Positions 8,044 through 15,974 of a stretch of 64,000 nt of DNA are shown here, piece by piece. Source of the stretch: Cellulomonas carbonis. GTDB lineage: Bacteria > Actinomycetota > Actinomycetes > Actinomycetales > Cellulomonadaceae. The notes under the pieces were generated by a model. The model was not told the DNA's origin. It was given only the letters and a program-made list of their open reading frames with translations, and made no database searches. How positions within the stretch are numbered: the first letter of the stretch is position 1; every line of letters starts with the position of its first letter. The stretch spans positions 54,760-118,759 of the forward strand of contig NZ_BMEB01000007.1 in assembly GCF_014636275.1 (NCBI RefSeq), given 5' to 3'. Position numbers and translations under genes: made by a program.

Positions 8044-9177
8044 GTGAACCATGCGGGCGCCGTCCTCCTCGCGGTGGCGGCCCTCTGGATCGCGTACCTC
8101 GTGCCGCACCGGCTGCGCTTCCGGCAGCAGCTGCTCGAGTCACGCGCCGACGACCGCTTCTCCGAGGGGTTGCGGGTGCTCCGCGTGGCACGGCCCGCCC
8201 GGGCCGACGCGAGGCGAACCGAGCAGTCCACCCCGCGGGTGCTCCTGCACCCGCGACGAGCAGGAGGAGGCGGTCCCATGGACCGGCCGCACGGAGCCAC
8301 GGACCGCGTCGTCGCCGACGCCGCGCGCCGGGTCGCCGCGGAGCGCGCGCACCGCGTCGCCCATCTCGCCCGCCGCCGTGCCGCGGCACGCCGTCGGGGG
8401 CTGCTCACCGCGGCCCTCCTCGTCGTCGCGGTCGTCACGTGGGTCGTCGTCGGTGTCGCGAGCGCCCCGGTGCTCGTGGCGGCCGCGCCCACGGCGGCGC
8501 TCGCCGGCGTCCTGCTGCTCGGCCGCCGCGCCGCCGTGCAGGCCGCGGCCGCCGACGCGGCGTGGGCCGAGGGTGCCGCGACCCGGGCCTCGCTGCCGTC
8601 CGTGACGGCCGGTGCGCGCACCGTCGGCCGGGCGGTCCGGCCGAGCGACGCCCAGACCGAGGTCATCCGCCGCGTCCCGTCGCGGCCCGCCTCGCGCAGC
8701 GACGCGCGCCTCGCCGACGAGCGCTCACGGCCCGCCGGGCGGACCGCGCCGCGGCCCGCCGCGGCCCATCCGACGGGACGCGACGCGCACGCGCCGGCCG
8801 CTCCCGACCGCGCGCCGTCGGCCACGCCGTCGGGCGCACCCTCGGTCCCTGAGCCCTCGGCGCCCTCGGCGCCCTCGGTGCGCGCCGCGTCGGCGACGAC
8901 CGAGGCCGCGACGCCCGCCCCGGCGGGCGAGGCCGTCGCGCCGTCGCCGGCGACCTGGTCGCCCGTCCCGGTCCCGCGACCCGCGTACACGCTCAAGCCC
9001 TCCGCGCCCCGCCGCGAGCCCGCACCGCTGCCCGAGCCGACGCCGGCGACGGCAGAGCCCGCAGCGGCCCCGGCAGCAGCGACCGAGGACGTCGCGCCCG
9101 TGACGCGCGCCGACGCCGCGCCGGTCGCGCTCGACCTCGACGCGATCCTCGCCCGGAGGCGCGCCGCGGGGGAGTGA
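8044..9177 (+). CDS. Actinobacterial membrane protein, GlpR/Rv0996-like
   Basis: This 377-residue protein starts with a membrane segment (residues 4-20, AGAVLLAVAALWIAYLV) followed by HRLRFRQQLLESRADDRFSEGLRVL, a stretch well conserved in actinobacteria. Two adjacent membrane segments lie around residues 118-160 (TAALLVVAVVTWVVVGVASAPVLVAAAP). The remainder is a long Ala/Pro/Ser-rich disordered region ending with a short conserved helix (VALDLDAILARRRAAGE). Position after the moeA-like and rimJ genes matches M. tuberculosis Rv0996 and the corynebacterial GlpR, described as a membrane receptor of Glp at the division site. The orthology is inferred from synteny and topology. A strong terminator follows 5 bp after the stop. 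Confidence 0.78.
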   Translation: MNHAGAVLLAVAALWIAYLVPHRLRFRQQLLESRADDRFSEGLRVLRVARPARADARRTEQSTPRVLLHPRRAGGGGPMDRPHGATDRVVADAARRVAAERAHRVAHLARRRAAARRRGLLTAALLVVAVVTWVVVGVASAPVLVAAAPTAALAGVLLLGRRAAVQAAAADAAWAEGAATRASLPSVTAGARTVGRAVRPSDAQTEVIRRVPSRPASRSDARLADERSRPAGRTAPRPAAAHPTGRDAHAPAAPDRAPSATPSGAPSVPEPSAPSAPSVRAASATTEAATPAPAGEAVAPSPATWSPVPVPRPAYTLKPSAPRREPAPLPEPTPATAEPAAAPAAATEDVAPVTRADAAPVALDLDAILARRRAAGE

Positions 9178-9182
9178 GCGGT

Positions 9183-9210
9183 CGTCCGGAGTGCAGGAGC
9201 ACTCCGGACG
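9183..9210 (+). terminator. Rho-independent-type hairpin after the glp operon
   Basis: A perfect 12-bp stem (CGTCCGGAGTGC / GCACTCCGGACG) with an AGGA tetraloop follows the GlpR-like stop. A TACTCT -10 box for the tRNA follows directly at 9216-9221. Confidence 0.8.
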
Positions 9211-9234
9211 GGTGCTACTCTTGTGCCCGCTCGA

Positions 9235-9309
<75 letters not shown>

Positions 9310-9314
9310 GAAGG

Positions 9315-9344
9315 ACGGCCGGTCTGCATCCGCAGACCGGCCGT
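9315..9344 (+). terminator. Terminator of tRNA-Ala
   Basis: A perfect 13-bp stem ACGGCCGGTCTGC / GCAGACCGGCCGT with an ATCC loop, 7 nt after the tRNA 3' end. Only a short TT follows. Confidence 0.85.
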
Positions 9345-9403
9345 TCGCGTTCCCGCACCGTTCGTGGCGCCGCACCCTCCGCCTCCGCACTGCGCCGGAC
9401 CGC

Positions 9404-9442
9404 GCTGCCGGACCGGGCTGCCGGACCGGGCTGCCGGACCGG
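9404..9442. repeat. Three tandem copies of a 13-bp unit
   Basis: GCTGCCGGACCGG is repeated three times without change (9404, 9417, 9430). It lies between tRNA-Ala and the GH20-like gene, upstream of that gene's probable -10 box (TACGCT, 9480-9485). It may be slippage DNA or a spacer; no regulator is known for it. Confidence 0.85.
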
Positions 9443-9522
9443 GGCGGCGTCCCAGCACGTGGGAGCGCTGTTTCGGGGCTACGCTCTGGCCGACCCGAGC
9501 CGCGCGCACAGACCGGAGACCC

Positions 9523-10830
9523 GTGGATCCGCTCGGTGCACTCCCCGCACCCTTCGCCGTGACGCAGCACGCCGGCCGTGGCTTCGCCCTCGGCGCCGAC
9601 GTCGAGGTCACCGTCGACGACGACCCCGCGGCCGTCGGCGTCGCCGTGCTCCTCGCCGAGCACCTCGGTCGCGTGACCGGGACGCCGGTCGCCGTGCGGC
9701 AGGACGGGGCCCGCACCGGCACGATCTGCCTGCGCCTCGTGGCCGCCGACCGGCTCGCGCTGCCGGGCCGGGCGGACGCGGCGTCGACCGCGGAGGCGTA
9801 CCGCCTGGCCGTGGGCGCGACGTCGGTCGAGGTGCTCGCCGCGGGGCCCGCCGGTCTGGGTCACGCCGTGTCGACGCTCGTCCAGGCCGTCGAGCGTCGC
9901 CTGCCGGGGCCCGTCGTCCTGCCCGCCGTGACGGTCGTCGACCACCCGCGGCTCGCGCACCGCGGCGTCGTCGTCGACGCGGTCCGGGACGGGCTGGGAC
10001 CCGACCGGCTCAAGTCCGTCGTCCAGGTGGCGGCGGGTCTCAAGCTCGACGTCGTCCGCGTCCGGCTCGCCGACGCGGGGACGTGGCTGCTGGAGGTCCC
10101 CGGCCGGCCCGGGCTCGCCGTGGCGGGAACGCCCTGGACCCAGGAGGCGTGGCGCGACCTCCTCGCCTACGCGGCCGCGCGCTGCGTCCAGGTCGTCCCC
10201 GAGCTCGACGTCGCCGACCACGCCGGGTGGGCCGGGCCCGACGCGCTCGGCGCCGTCGCGACCCAGATGCGCGGGGGCCACGTGCACGTCGGCGGCGCGC
10301 TCGCGCCCGGCGCGGACCCCGATGTCACGCGGGCGCTCGTCGGGATGGCCGCCGACGAGGTCGTCGCCGCCGGGGCGACCGTGATGGTCCACGAGGACGC
10401 CGCCGCCGCGCTCGCGGACGGGCGCGCCCCGGGGCACGTCGTCGAGGTGCATGCACGGCCCTCCGACGCGGCGGGTGGCCGCACCAGCCGGTTCGACCCC
10501 GACGCGCGCCTCGTGCTGGTGCTCGACGCGCCCCGCGCCACATCGCCCACCGACCCCTCGCTGCGCGGTCTCGTGGCGCACGACCTCCTGGCGGGGTCCG
10601 CGTGGCCGGATCGTGTCGGGCCGTCGGACGTGGCGTCGGGACGCGTCGTCGGCGCGGAGCTGGCGCTCGACGCGCGTGCCGTCGACGGCGGCCTGTCCTA
10701 CGGGAGCCTCGCGGGCCTCGCCGCGGCGGCCGAGGCGTTCTGGTCCGTCCCGGGCGGGGCGGTCGACTCGTTCCCCGACCGGCTCGCGGCCGAGGTCGAG
10801 CGCTGGGCGGCCGCGGCACCCCTGGGCTGA
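9523..10830 (+). CDS. GH20 beta-N-acetylhexosaminidase-like protein, catalytic pair missing
   Basis: This 435-residue protein has the GH20 plan: an N-terminal alpha/beta domain (about 1-135) ending in DHPRLAHRGVVVDAVRDG, the usual entry into the GH20 barrel, then KSVVQVAAGLKLDVVRVRLADA and a barrel strand VQVVPELDVADHAG. The catalytic motif H-x-G-G-D-E is replaced by H255-V-G-G-A-L, so the Asp-Glu pair needed for substrate-assisted hydrolysis is absent. There is no signal peptide. It is therefore more likely a cytoplasmic sugar-binding or scaffold pseudoenzyme than an active hexosaminidase. GTG at 9523 follows a TACGCT -10 box by 37 bp and gives the expected N terminus. Confidence 0.75.
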   Translation: MDPLGALPAPFAVTQHAGRGFALGADVEVTVDDDPAAVGVAVLLAEHLGRVTGTPVAVRQDGARTGTICLRLVAADRLALPGRADAASTAEAYRLAVGATSVEVLAAGPAGLGHAVSTLVQAVERRLPGPVVLPAVTVVDHPRLAHRGVVVDAVRDGLGPDRLKSVVQVAAGLKLDVVRVRLADAGTWLLEVPGRPGLAVAGTPWTQEAWRDLLAYAAARCVQVVPELDVADHAGWAGPDALGAVATQMRGGHVHVGGALAPGADPDVTRALVGMAADEVVAAGATVMVHEDAAAALADGRAPGHVVEVHARPSDAAGGRTSRFDPDARLVLVLDAPRATSPTDPSLRGLVAHDLLAGSAWPDRVGPSDVASGRVVGAELALDARAVDGGLSYGSLAGLAAAAEAFWSVPGGAVDSFPDRLAAEVERWAAAAPLG

Positions 10831-10888
10831 CCGGCCGCTCGCGGCACGTCGGACCGGTCGACCGCTCGGGACCGCCGGACCGGAGCCG

Positions 10889-12613
10889 TCAGACCCAGCC
10901 CGGCAGCCACATGTGCAGCTGCCAGAACCGGAACGGCACGACCTGGCCGGTCCACAGCGGCAGGAACCACGCCGAGACGCCCAGCACGACGACGAGCAGG
11001 CCCACGACCACCGCCCGGCGCACCAGCGGAGGGTCGGCGTCAGCGTGGGTGACGTGGGCAGTACGGGCACCGAGGGGACCGTCGGCGGGACCGCGGGCGC
11101 GCGTCGCCTCGCGCGCCACGTGCACGAGGCACAGCACGAGCCACGGGAGCACCACGACGGCGTAGAACGTGAAGATCGTGCGGTGCGCGTAGGCGAACCA
11201 CGGCAGCCACCCCGCGGCGATGCCGGCCAGGGCCGCCAGGGCGACCTCGTCGCGCCGTCGCACGACCCACCAGGCGCACACCAGGACGGCGGCCGCGGCG
11301 AGCCACCACAGGACGGGGTTGCCGAGCGACGTCACGGTCTGCGAGCAGCGGTCGGCCGCGCACCACTGCTGCGCAGGCTCGGGCGACTCGTAGAAGAACG
11401 TCGTCGGGCGGAGCTGGAGGAGCCAGCCCGCCGGGTGCGCCGCGTAGGGGTGCTCCGCGGTGAGGCCCGTGTGGAAGCCCCACATGTCCTGGTGGTACTT
11501 CCACAGCGAGCGCAGGCCCTCCGGGAGCCACGTGACGCCCTCGCCCGGGTGGTCGCCGGCCCAGGTCCGGCCGTAGCCACCGGTCGTGCGCAGCCAGCCC
11601 GTCCACGACGCGACGTAGACGACCGCGGCGAGGCCCACGAGGGACGCGAAGGCCACGGGCGCGTCGCGCACCAGCGCGCCGGCCCACCACGACCGCACGC
11701 CCGCGCGGCGGCGCGCGAGCGCGTCCCAGCCGACCGAGAGCAGCCCGAGCGCGGCGACGAAGAACAGGGCAGACCACTTCGTGCCGACCGCGAGCCCCAG
11801 GAGCAGGCCCGCGACCAGGCGCCACGGCCGCACGCCGAGGCCCGGCCCGAGCGTCGTCGGCGCGCGCGGTGGCCCCGTGCGTCGCGCGAGGAGCGCGGCC
11901 GCGGCGTCCCGGTCGGCGACGAGCGCCGCGAAGGCGCCGAGCAGCAGCGTCATGAGGAGCCCGTCGAGGAGCGCGGTCCGCGAGTGCGCGATCGCCGAGC
12001 CGTCGACGGCGAGCAGGAGCGCGGCCGCGGCACCCGCCCACGTCGACCGCAGCAGCCGCCGCCCGACGCGCACCAGGACGAGCACCGCGACGACGCCCGC
12101 GACCGCGGTCGCGAGCCGCCACCCGATGGGCGTCCCGGCGCCGACGAGCCGCATGCCTGCGCCGATGAGGAGCTTCCCGACCGGCGGGTGGACGACGTAG
12201 CTGCCGCGCTCGTCGAAGCCGTCGACGTCGCCGGCCTCGAACGCCGCGTCCGCGCCGTCGGGCCACTCGCCCTCGTACCCGAGCGAGACGAGGGACCACG
12301 CGTCCTTGACGTAGTACGTCTCGTCGAAGACGAGGACACCGGGGCGGTCCAGGCCCGGGAGCCGCAGGGCGGCGGCGAGCGCGCCGACCAGCGCGGTGAG
12401 GGGCAGCGCGAGGCGACGGTCGGCGGCGCTGCCGTGCGGGGGGACGAGGCTCGCGAGCCACGTGGTCGCCGGCCCGGCCACCGCGTGGCGCGGGGAGGGG
12501 GCGACCTCGGCCGTCTCCGTCGACCCGGCGGGCGCGCCCTGCGGAGCGTGGCCGGCGCTCGCGGCCTCCTGCACGGGATCGAGCGGGGAGGTGTGCTCCC
12601 CGGTGCTCGCCAC
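10889..12613 (-). CDS. pmt: Protein O-mannosyltransferase (GT39, Pmt)
   Basis: This 574-residue multipass membrane enzyme moves mannose from polyprenyl-phosphate-mannose to Ser/Thr of exported proteins. A disordered N terminus of about 70 residues precedes the first membrane helix. The catalytic DE motif is in VLVFDETYYVKDAW (about residues 97-98), and the second acidic motif is FDERGSYVVHPPVGKLLIG. The conserved periplasmic loop SLWKYHQDMWGFHTGL and about ten more membrane helices follow. GTG at 12613 was chosen because a TACGAT box lies about 8-14 bp upstream and the reading begins there. It diverges from rsmI with only 37 bp between starts, as Rv1002c/Rv1003 do in M. tuberculosis. Possible substrates include the Thr/Ala-rich secreted proteins of this window. 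Confidence 0.93.
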   Translation of the reverse strand: MASTGEHTSPLDPVQEAASAGHAPQGAPAGSTETAEVAPSPRHAVAGPATTWLASLVPPHGSAADRRLALPLTALVGALAAALRLPGLDRPGVLVFDETYYVKDAWSLVSLGYEGEWPDGADAAFEAGDVDGFDERGSYVVHPPVGKLLIGAGMRLVGAGTPIGWRLATAVAGVVAVLVLVRVGRRLLRSTWAGAAAALLLAVDGSAIAHSRTALLDGLLMTLLLGAFAALVADRDAAAALLARRTGPPRAPTTLGPGLGVRPWRLVAGLLLGLAVGTKWSALFFVAALGLLSVGWDALARRRAGVRSWWAGALVRDAPVAFASLVGLAAVVYVASWTGWLRTTGGYGRTWAGDHPGEGVTWLPEGLRSLWKYHQDMWGFHTGLTAEHPYAAHPAGWLLQLRPTTFFYESPEPAQQWCAADRCSQTVTSLGNPVLWWLAAAAVLVCAWWVVRRRDEVALAALAGIAAGWLPWFAYAHRTIFTFYAVVVLPWLVLCLVHVAREATRARGPADGPLGARTAHVTHADADPPLVRRAVVVGLLVVVLGVSAWFLPLWTGQVVPFRFWQLHMWLPGWV

Positions 12614-12650
12614 GCCGTCATCGTAGGTCGGCCCGCGTAGCCTGACGCGC
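12614..12650. promoter_or_regulatory. Overlapping divergent leaderless promoters of pmt and rsmI
   Basis: Only 37 bp separate the two start codons. TAGCCT on the plus strand lies about 8 bp before the rsmI ATG, and TACGAT on the minus strand lies about 8 bp before the pmt GTG. Both transcripts probably begin at their start codons, and two polymerases could hardly bind together. Confidence 0.65.
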
Positions 12651-13493
12651 ATGACAGGTCGGGTCGTCCTCGCCGCCACCCCGATCGGCGACCCCGAGGA
12701 CGCGTCGCCCCGCCTGCGTCGCCTCCTCGAGGAGGCCGACGTCGTCGCGGCCGAGGACACGCGGCGCCTGTCGGGCCTCGTGCAGCGGCTCGGCGTGCGC
12801 ACGACCGGCCGGGTCGTGAGCCACCACGAGCACAACGAGGCCGCGCGCGTCGACGAGCTCCTCGACGTCGTCCGGGGTGGCGGGACGGTGCTGGTCGTGT
12901 CCGACGCGGGCATGCCGACGGTCTCGGACCCGGGCTTCACGCTCGTGCGGGCCGCCGTCGCCGCGGGCCTGCCGGTGACCGCCGCGCCCGGGCCGAGCGC
13001 GGTGCTCACCGCGCTCGCGGTGTCCGGGCTGCCGACAGACCGGTTCTGCTTCGAGGGGTTCCTGCCGCGCAAGGCGGGCGACCGCCGGCGCGCGCTCGAG
13101 GCGCTCGCCCGCGAGGAGCGCACGACGGTGTACTTCGAGGCGCCCCACCGGCTCGCCGAAACCCTCGCGGCGATGGCCGAGGTGCTCGGTGCGGACCGAC
13201 CGGCCGCGGTCTGCCGCGAGCTCACCAAGACGTACGAGGAGGTCGTCCGCGCGCCGCTCGCCGAGCTCGCCGCGTGGGCGGCCGATCGCGAGGTCCGCGG
13301 CGAGGTGTGCGTCGTCGTCGGCGGGGCGCCGTCCGCGGGCCCGCGCGACGTGGCCGCGCTCGCGCCGGAGGTGCTCGCGCGCGCCGACGCGGGGGAGCGG
13401 CTCAAGGACGTCGTGGCCGACGTCGCGGCCGCGACGGGTGTCTCACGGCGCGAGCTGTACGCCGCGGCGCTCGACGCCCGCGCCGGCGGCTGA
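12651..13493 (+). CDS. rsmI: 16S rRNA (cytidine-1402 2'-O)-methyltransferase RsmI
   Basis: This 280-residue SAM-dependent tetrapyrrole-methylase-fold enzyme modifies C1402 in the 30S decoding centre. Family motifs in order are LAATPIGDPEDASPR, VVAAEDTRRLSGLVQ, VSHHEHNE, LVVSDAGMPTVSDPGF, TAAPGPSAVLTALAVSGLPTDRFCFEGFLPRK and CRELTKTYEEVVRAPL. The C-terminal helical region (LKDVVADVAAATGVSRRELYAAAL) is also typical. ATG at 12651 is the family start and is probably leaderless. Confidence 0.97.
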   Translation: MTGRVVLAATPIGDPEDASPRLRRLLEEADVVAAEDTRRLSGLVQRLGVRTTGRVVSHHEHNEAARVDELLDVVRGGGTVLVVSDAGMPTVSDPGFTLVRAAVAAGLPVTAAPGPSAVLTALAVSGLPTDRFCFEGFLPRKAGDRRRALEALAREERTTVYFEAPHRLAETLAAMAEVLGADRPAAVCRELTKTYEEVVRAPLAELAAWAADREVRGEVCVVVGGAPSAGPRDVAALAPEVLARADAGERLKDVVADVAAATGVSRRELYAAALDARAGG

Positions 13494-13496
13494 CGC

Positions 13497-14087
13497 TCAG
13501 ATCTCGCTGGACAGGACGACCTGCGCGCCCGCGGCCGTCATCGCGTCGCGCGCCGCGGCGCCGGACTCCACCGTGACGGGCACCGTGAGGTCCCTCAGCA
13601 CGCGGGTCCGCAGGCCGGCCCGGATCGCGTCGAGGGCGGTCGCGCGCACGCAGTGCGACTCGGCGATCCCCACGACGTCGACGTCGGTGATGCCGGCGTC
13701 GTGCAGGAGGCTCGCGAGGTCGCGGCCCGACGCGTCGACGCCCTCGAAGCCCGAGTAGGCCGCGGCGTACGCGCCCTTCTTCACGCTCACGTCGGGCGCG
13801 AGGTCCGCGAGCGCGGGGTGGAGCTCGGCCTCGGGCGTCCCCGCGACGCCGTGCGGCGGCCACGTGTCCACGTAGTCGGGCTCGGTGCTGAAGTGGTCGC
13901 CCGGGTCGACGTGCCAGTCCTGCGTCGTCACCACGAGCGCGTAGTCGTCGCGTCGCGCCGCGGCGAACGCCGCGATCGCGTGCGCCACCGCGTCACCGCC
14001 CTCCACGGCGAGCGCGCCGCCCTCGCAGAAGGTGGGCTGCACGTCGACGACGACGAGGGCGCGGCGCTCGGGTCGGGTGTCGCTCAT
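13497..14087 (-). CDS. Nicotinamidase/isochorismatase-family hydrolase (PncA-like)
   Basis: This 196-residue cysteine hydrolase resembles nicotinamidase, which makes nicotinic acid from nicotinamide in NAD salvage. The catalytic triad is visible as Asp in VVDVQPTFCEGG, Lys in SVKKGAYAAAYSGF and Cys in IAESHCVRATALDA. The metal-binding stretch TQDWHVDPGDHFS is also present, which favours nicotinamidase over plain isochorismatase. ATG at 14087 is preceded by TACGCT at leaderless spacing. It is convergent with rsmI, with 3 bp between the genes. Confidence 0.92.
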   Translation of the reverse strand: MSDTRPERRALVVVDVQPTFCEGGALAVEGGDAVAHAIAAFAAARRDDYALVVTTQDWHVDPGDHFSTEPDYVDTWPPHGVAGTPEAELHPALADLAPDVSVKKGAYAAAYSGFEGVDASGRDLASLLHDAGITDVDVVGIAESHCVRATALDAIRAGLRTRVLRDLTVPVTVESGAAARDAMTAAGAQVVLSSEI

Positions 14088-14197
14088 GGTCCCAGCGTAG
14101 GCACCGCGCACGACGTCGTGGCGGTCGCCGCGTGCGCACCGCGGTGTCCGGTGCGAGGGTGCTGGGGGTGCGGGTGGCGCCCGCGGCGAGGAGGAGC

Positions 14198-15418
14198 ATG
14201 GCCGAGCGGATGCGGCGACGGCCCGGGTCGTGGGCCTGCTGCGCCGTGCTCGCCGCCGGGGCGAGCCTCGTCGGCTGCACGAGCCCCGAGGCCGGACGGA
14301 CCCCGCAGGTCGTGACGCCGTCCGGGAGCGCCACCCCGTCGAGCCCCACCCCGTCGAGCCCCACCCCGTCCGGCGAGCCCACCCCCTCCGAGGAACCGAC
14401 CCCGCCCGGCGTCCCGGGTCCCGCGCTGCCGGAGGCGACCGCCGAGCCGCAGGACGTGCTGACGGGCCTGGCGGCGCCGTGGGACCTGGCCTTCCTTCCG
14501 GGCGGCGCCGTCGTCGTCACGCAGCGCGACGCGGCCCAGGTCCTCCTCCTCACGGCCGACGGCGTCCGCACGCTCACCGGGCCCGGCGCGGACGAGCTGG
14601 TGGCGACCACGGCGACGCGCGGCGAGGGCGGCCTGCTGGGGGTCGCCGTCCCGCCGGACGACGCGGCGACGCTCCTGCTGTACCGGACGACACAGGGCGG
14701 GAACGAGGTCGTGCGGACGGCCCTGGACGCCGCCGCGGGGACGCTCGGGCCGCTCGCGCCCGTGCTCACGGGCATCCCGGCCGCCTCGAACCACGACGGC
14801 GGCCGGATCGCGTTCGGTCCCGACGGGATGCTGTACGTCGCGACCGGCGACGCGAGCGTCCCCGGGGCCGCCCAGGACCCCACGTCGCTCGCCGGCAAGA
14901 TCCTGCGGGTCACGGCCGACGGCCGGCCCGCCCCCGGCAACCCGACGCCCGACAGCCCGGTCTGGAGCCTGGGTCACCGGAACGTCCAGGGTCTCGGGTG
15001 GGACGACGACGAGCGGCTCGTCGCGAGCGAGTTCGGCCAGAACCGGCTCGACGAGCTCAACGTCGTGGTGCCGGGCGCGAACCACGGCTGGCCCGAGGTC
15101 GAGGGGGCAGGCGGTGCGCCGACGTTCGCGGACCCCGTGGTGACGTGGACGACGGACGAGGCGTCGCCGAGCGGCCTCGCCGTGACCACCGGCTCGGTGT
15201 ACGTCGCGGCGCTGCGCGGCGAGCGCCTGTGGGCGGTCCCGTGGGCCGACGGCGCGCCCGCGGGGGACCCGGTCGCCCACCTCGTGGGCGCGTTGGGCCG
15301 GCTCCGGCACGTCGCCGTGGGGCCGGACGGCGCGCTGTGGGTCCTGACGAACAACACCGACGGGCGCGGCGACCCGCGTTCGGGGGACGACCGGCTCGTG
15401 CGCCTGCTGCCGCCGTGA
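14198..15418 (+). CDS. PQQ-dependent sugar (sorbosone/glucose) dehydrogenase-like lipoprotein
   Basis: This 406-residue lipoprotein is a six-bladed soluble-glucose/sorbosone-dehydrogenase propeller. The lipobox is LVGC in the first 30 residues; a Pro/Thr/Ser spacer (TPSSPTPSSPTPSGEPT) carries the domain away from the membrane. Domain motifs are LAAPWDLAFLPGGAVVVTQRDA, GEGGLLGVAVPP, NHDGGRIAFGPDGMLYVATGDA and GHRNVQGLGW. ATG at 14198 was chosen because GAGGAGGAG lies just upstream; a GTG at 14132 would give a longer, unusual signal peptide. Sugar oxidation on the cell surface is likely, but substrate and cofactor are not proven from sequence. Confidence 0.9.
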   Translation: MAERMRRRPGSWACCAVLAAGASLVGCTSPEAGRTPQVVTPSGSATPSSPTPSSPTPSGEPTPSEEPTPPGVPGPALPEATAEPQDVLTGLAAPWDLAFLPGGAVVVTQRDAAQVLLLTADGVRTLTGPGADELVATTATRGEGGLLGVAVPPDDAATLLLYRTTQGGNEVVRTALDAAAGTLGPLAPVLTGIPAASNHDGGRIAFGPDGMLYVATGDASVPGAAQDPTSLAGKILRVTADGRPAPGNPTPDSPVWSLGHRNVQGLGWDDDERLVASEFGQNRLDELNVVVPGANHGWPEVEGAGGAPTFADPVVTWTTDEASPSGLAVTTGSVYVAALRGERLWAVPWADGAPAGDPVAHLVGALGRLRHVAVGPDGALWVLTNNTDGRGDPRSGDDRLVRLLPP

Positions 15419-15425
15419 GCCGCCG

Positions 15426-15866
15426 TCAGGGGGCGAAGCGCTCGACGTAGCGGCGCTGGAGCAGCGTCTCCACGGCTCGCGGGTGGTAGTGCGCGCGCAC
15501 CCAGGCGACCGCCGTGTCCGGCGGGACACCGTCCAGGACCGCGAGGCACGCGAGCGCCGTGCCCGTGCGCCCCCGGCCGCCCTGGCACGCGACCTCGACC
15601 CGCTCGCCGTCGGCGCGCCGCCACGTTTCGACGAGCGCGGCGTGCGCGTCCGGGCGGTCGGCCGGCGGCCGGAAGTCGGGCCAGCGGACCCAGCGCGACG
15701 GCCAGGCCGGTGCGGCGGACCCGACGGGCTCGCGAGCGAGCAGGTAGAGGCCGAACTGCGGGTCGGGCCCGGGGGGCGTGGGCCTGCGCAGACCTCGACC
15801 GCGCACGAGCCGGCCGCTCGGGAGCACGAGCACGCCCGCCCCGGTCCCGTCCCACGCGGTGTCCAC
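15426..15866 (-). CDS. Small dual-specificity/tyrosine phosphatase-like protein
   Basis: This 146-residue protein carries a C-x5-R P-loop (C94-QGGRG-R100-TG) and a WPD loop (W62-P-D64), the nucleophile, phosphate-binding Arg and general acid of cysteine phosphatases. The length fits a minimal phosphatase. Substrate is unknown: phosphotyrosine, phosphothreonine or a phospholipid are possible. GTG at 15866 follows a TAGCAT box, so it is likely leaderless. It converges with the dehydrogenase gene, 7 bp apart, and diverges from metG. Confidence 0.82.
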   Translation of the reverse strand: MDTAWDGTGAGVLVLPSGRLVRGRGLRRPTPPGPDPQFGLYLLAREPVGSAAPAWPSRWVRWPDFRPPADRPDAHAALVETWRRADGERVEVACQGGRGRTGTALACLAVLDGVPPDTAVAWVRAHYHPRAVETLLQRRYVERFAP

Positions 15867-15974
15867 GCGTCATGCTAGGCACGCCCGGTCGGCACCGGCA
15901 GCGCCGGGGTCCTCCGGCCGGCCGGGACGTCCGCCGGTCGGCGGGGACCCGCCCGCTCACTAGGATCGGGGCCC

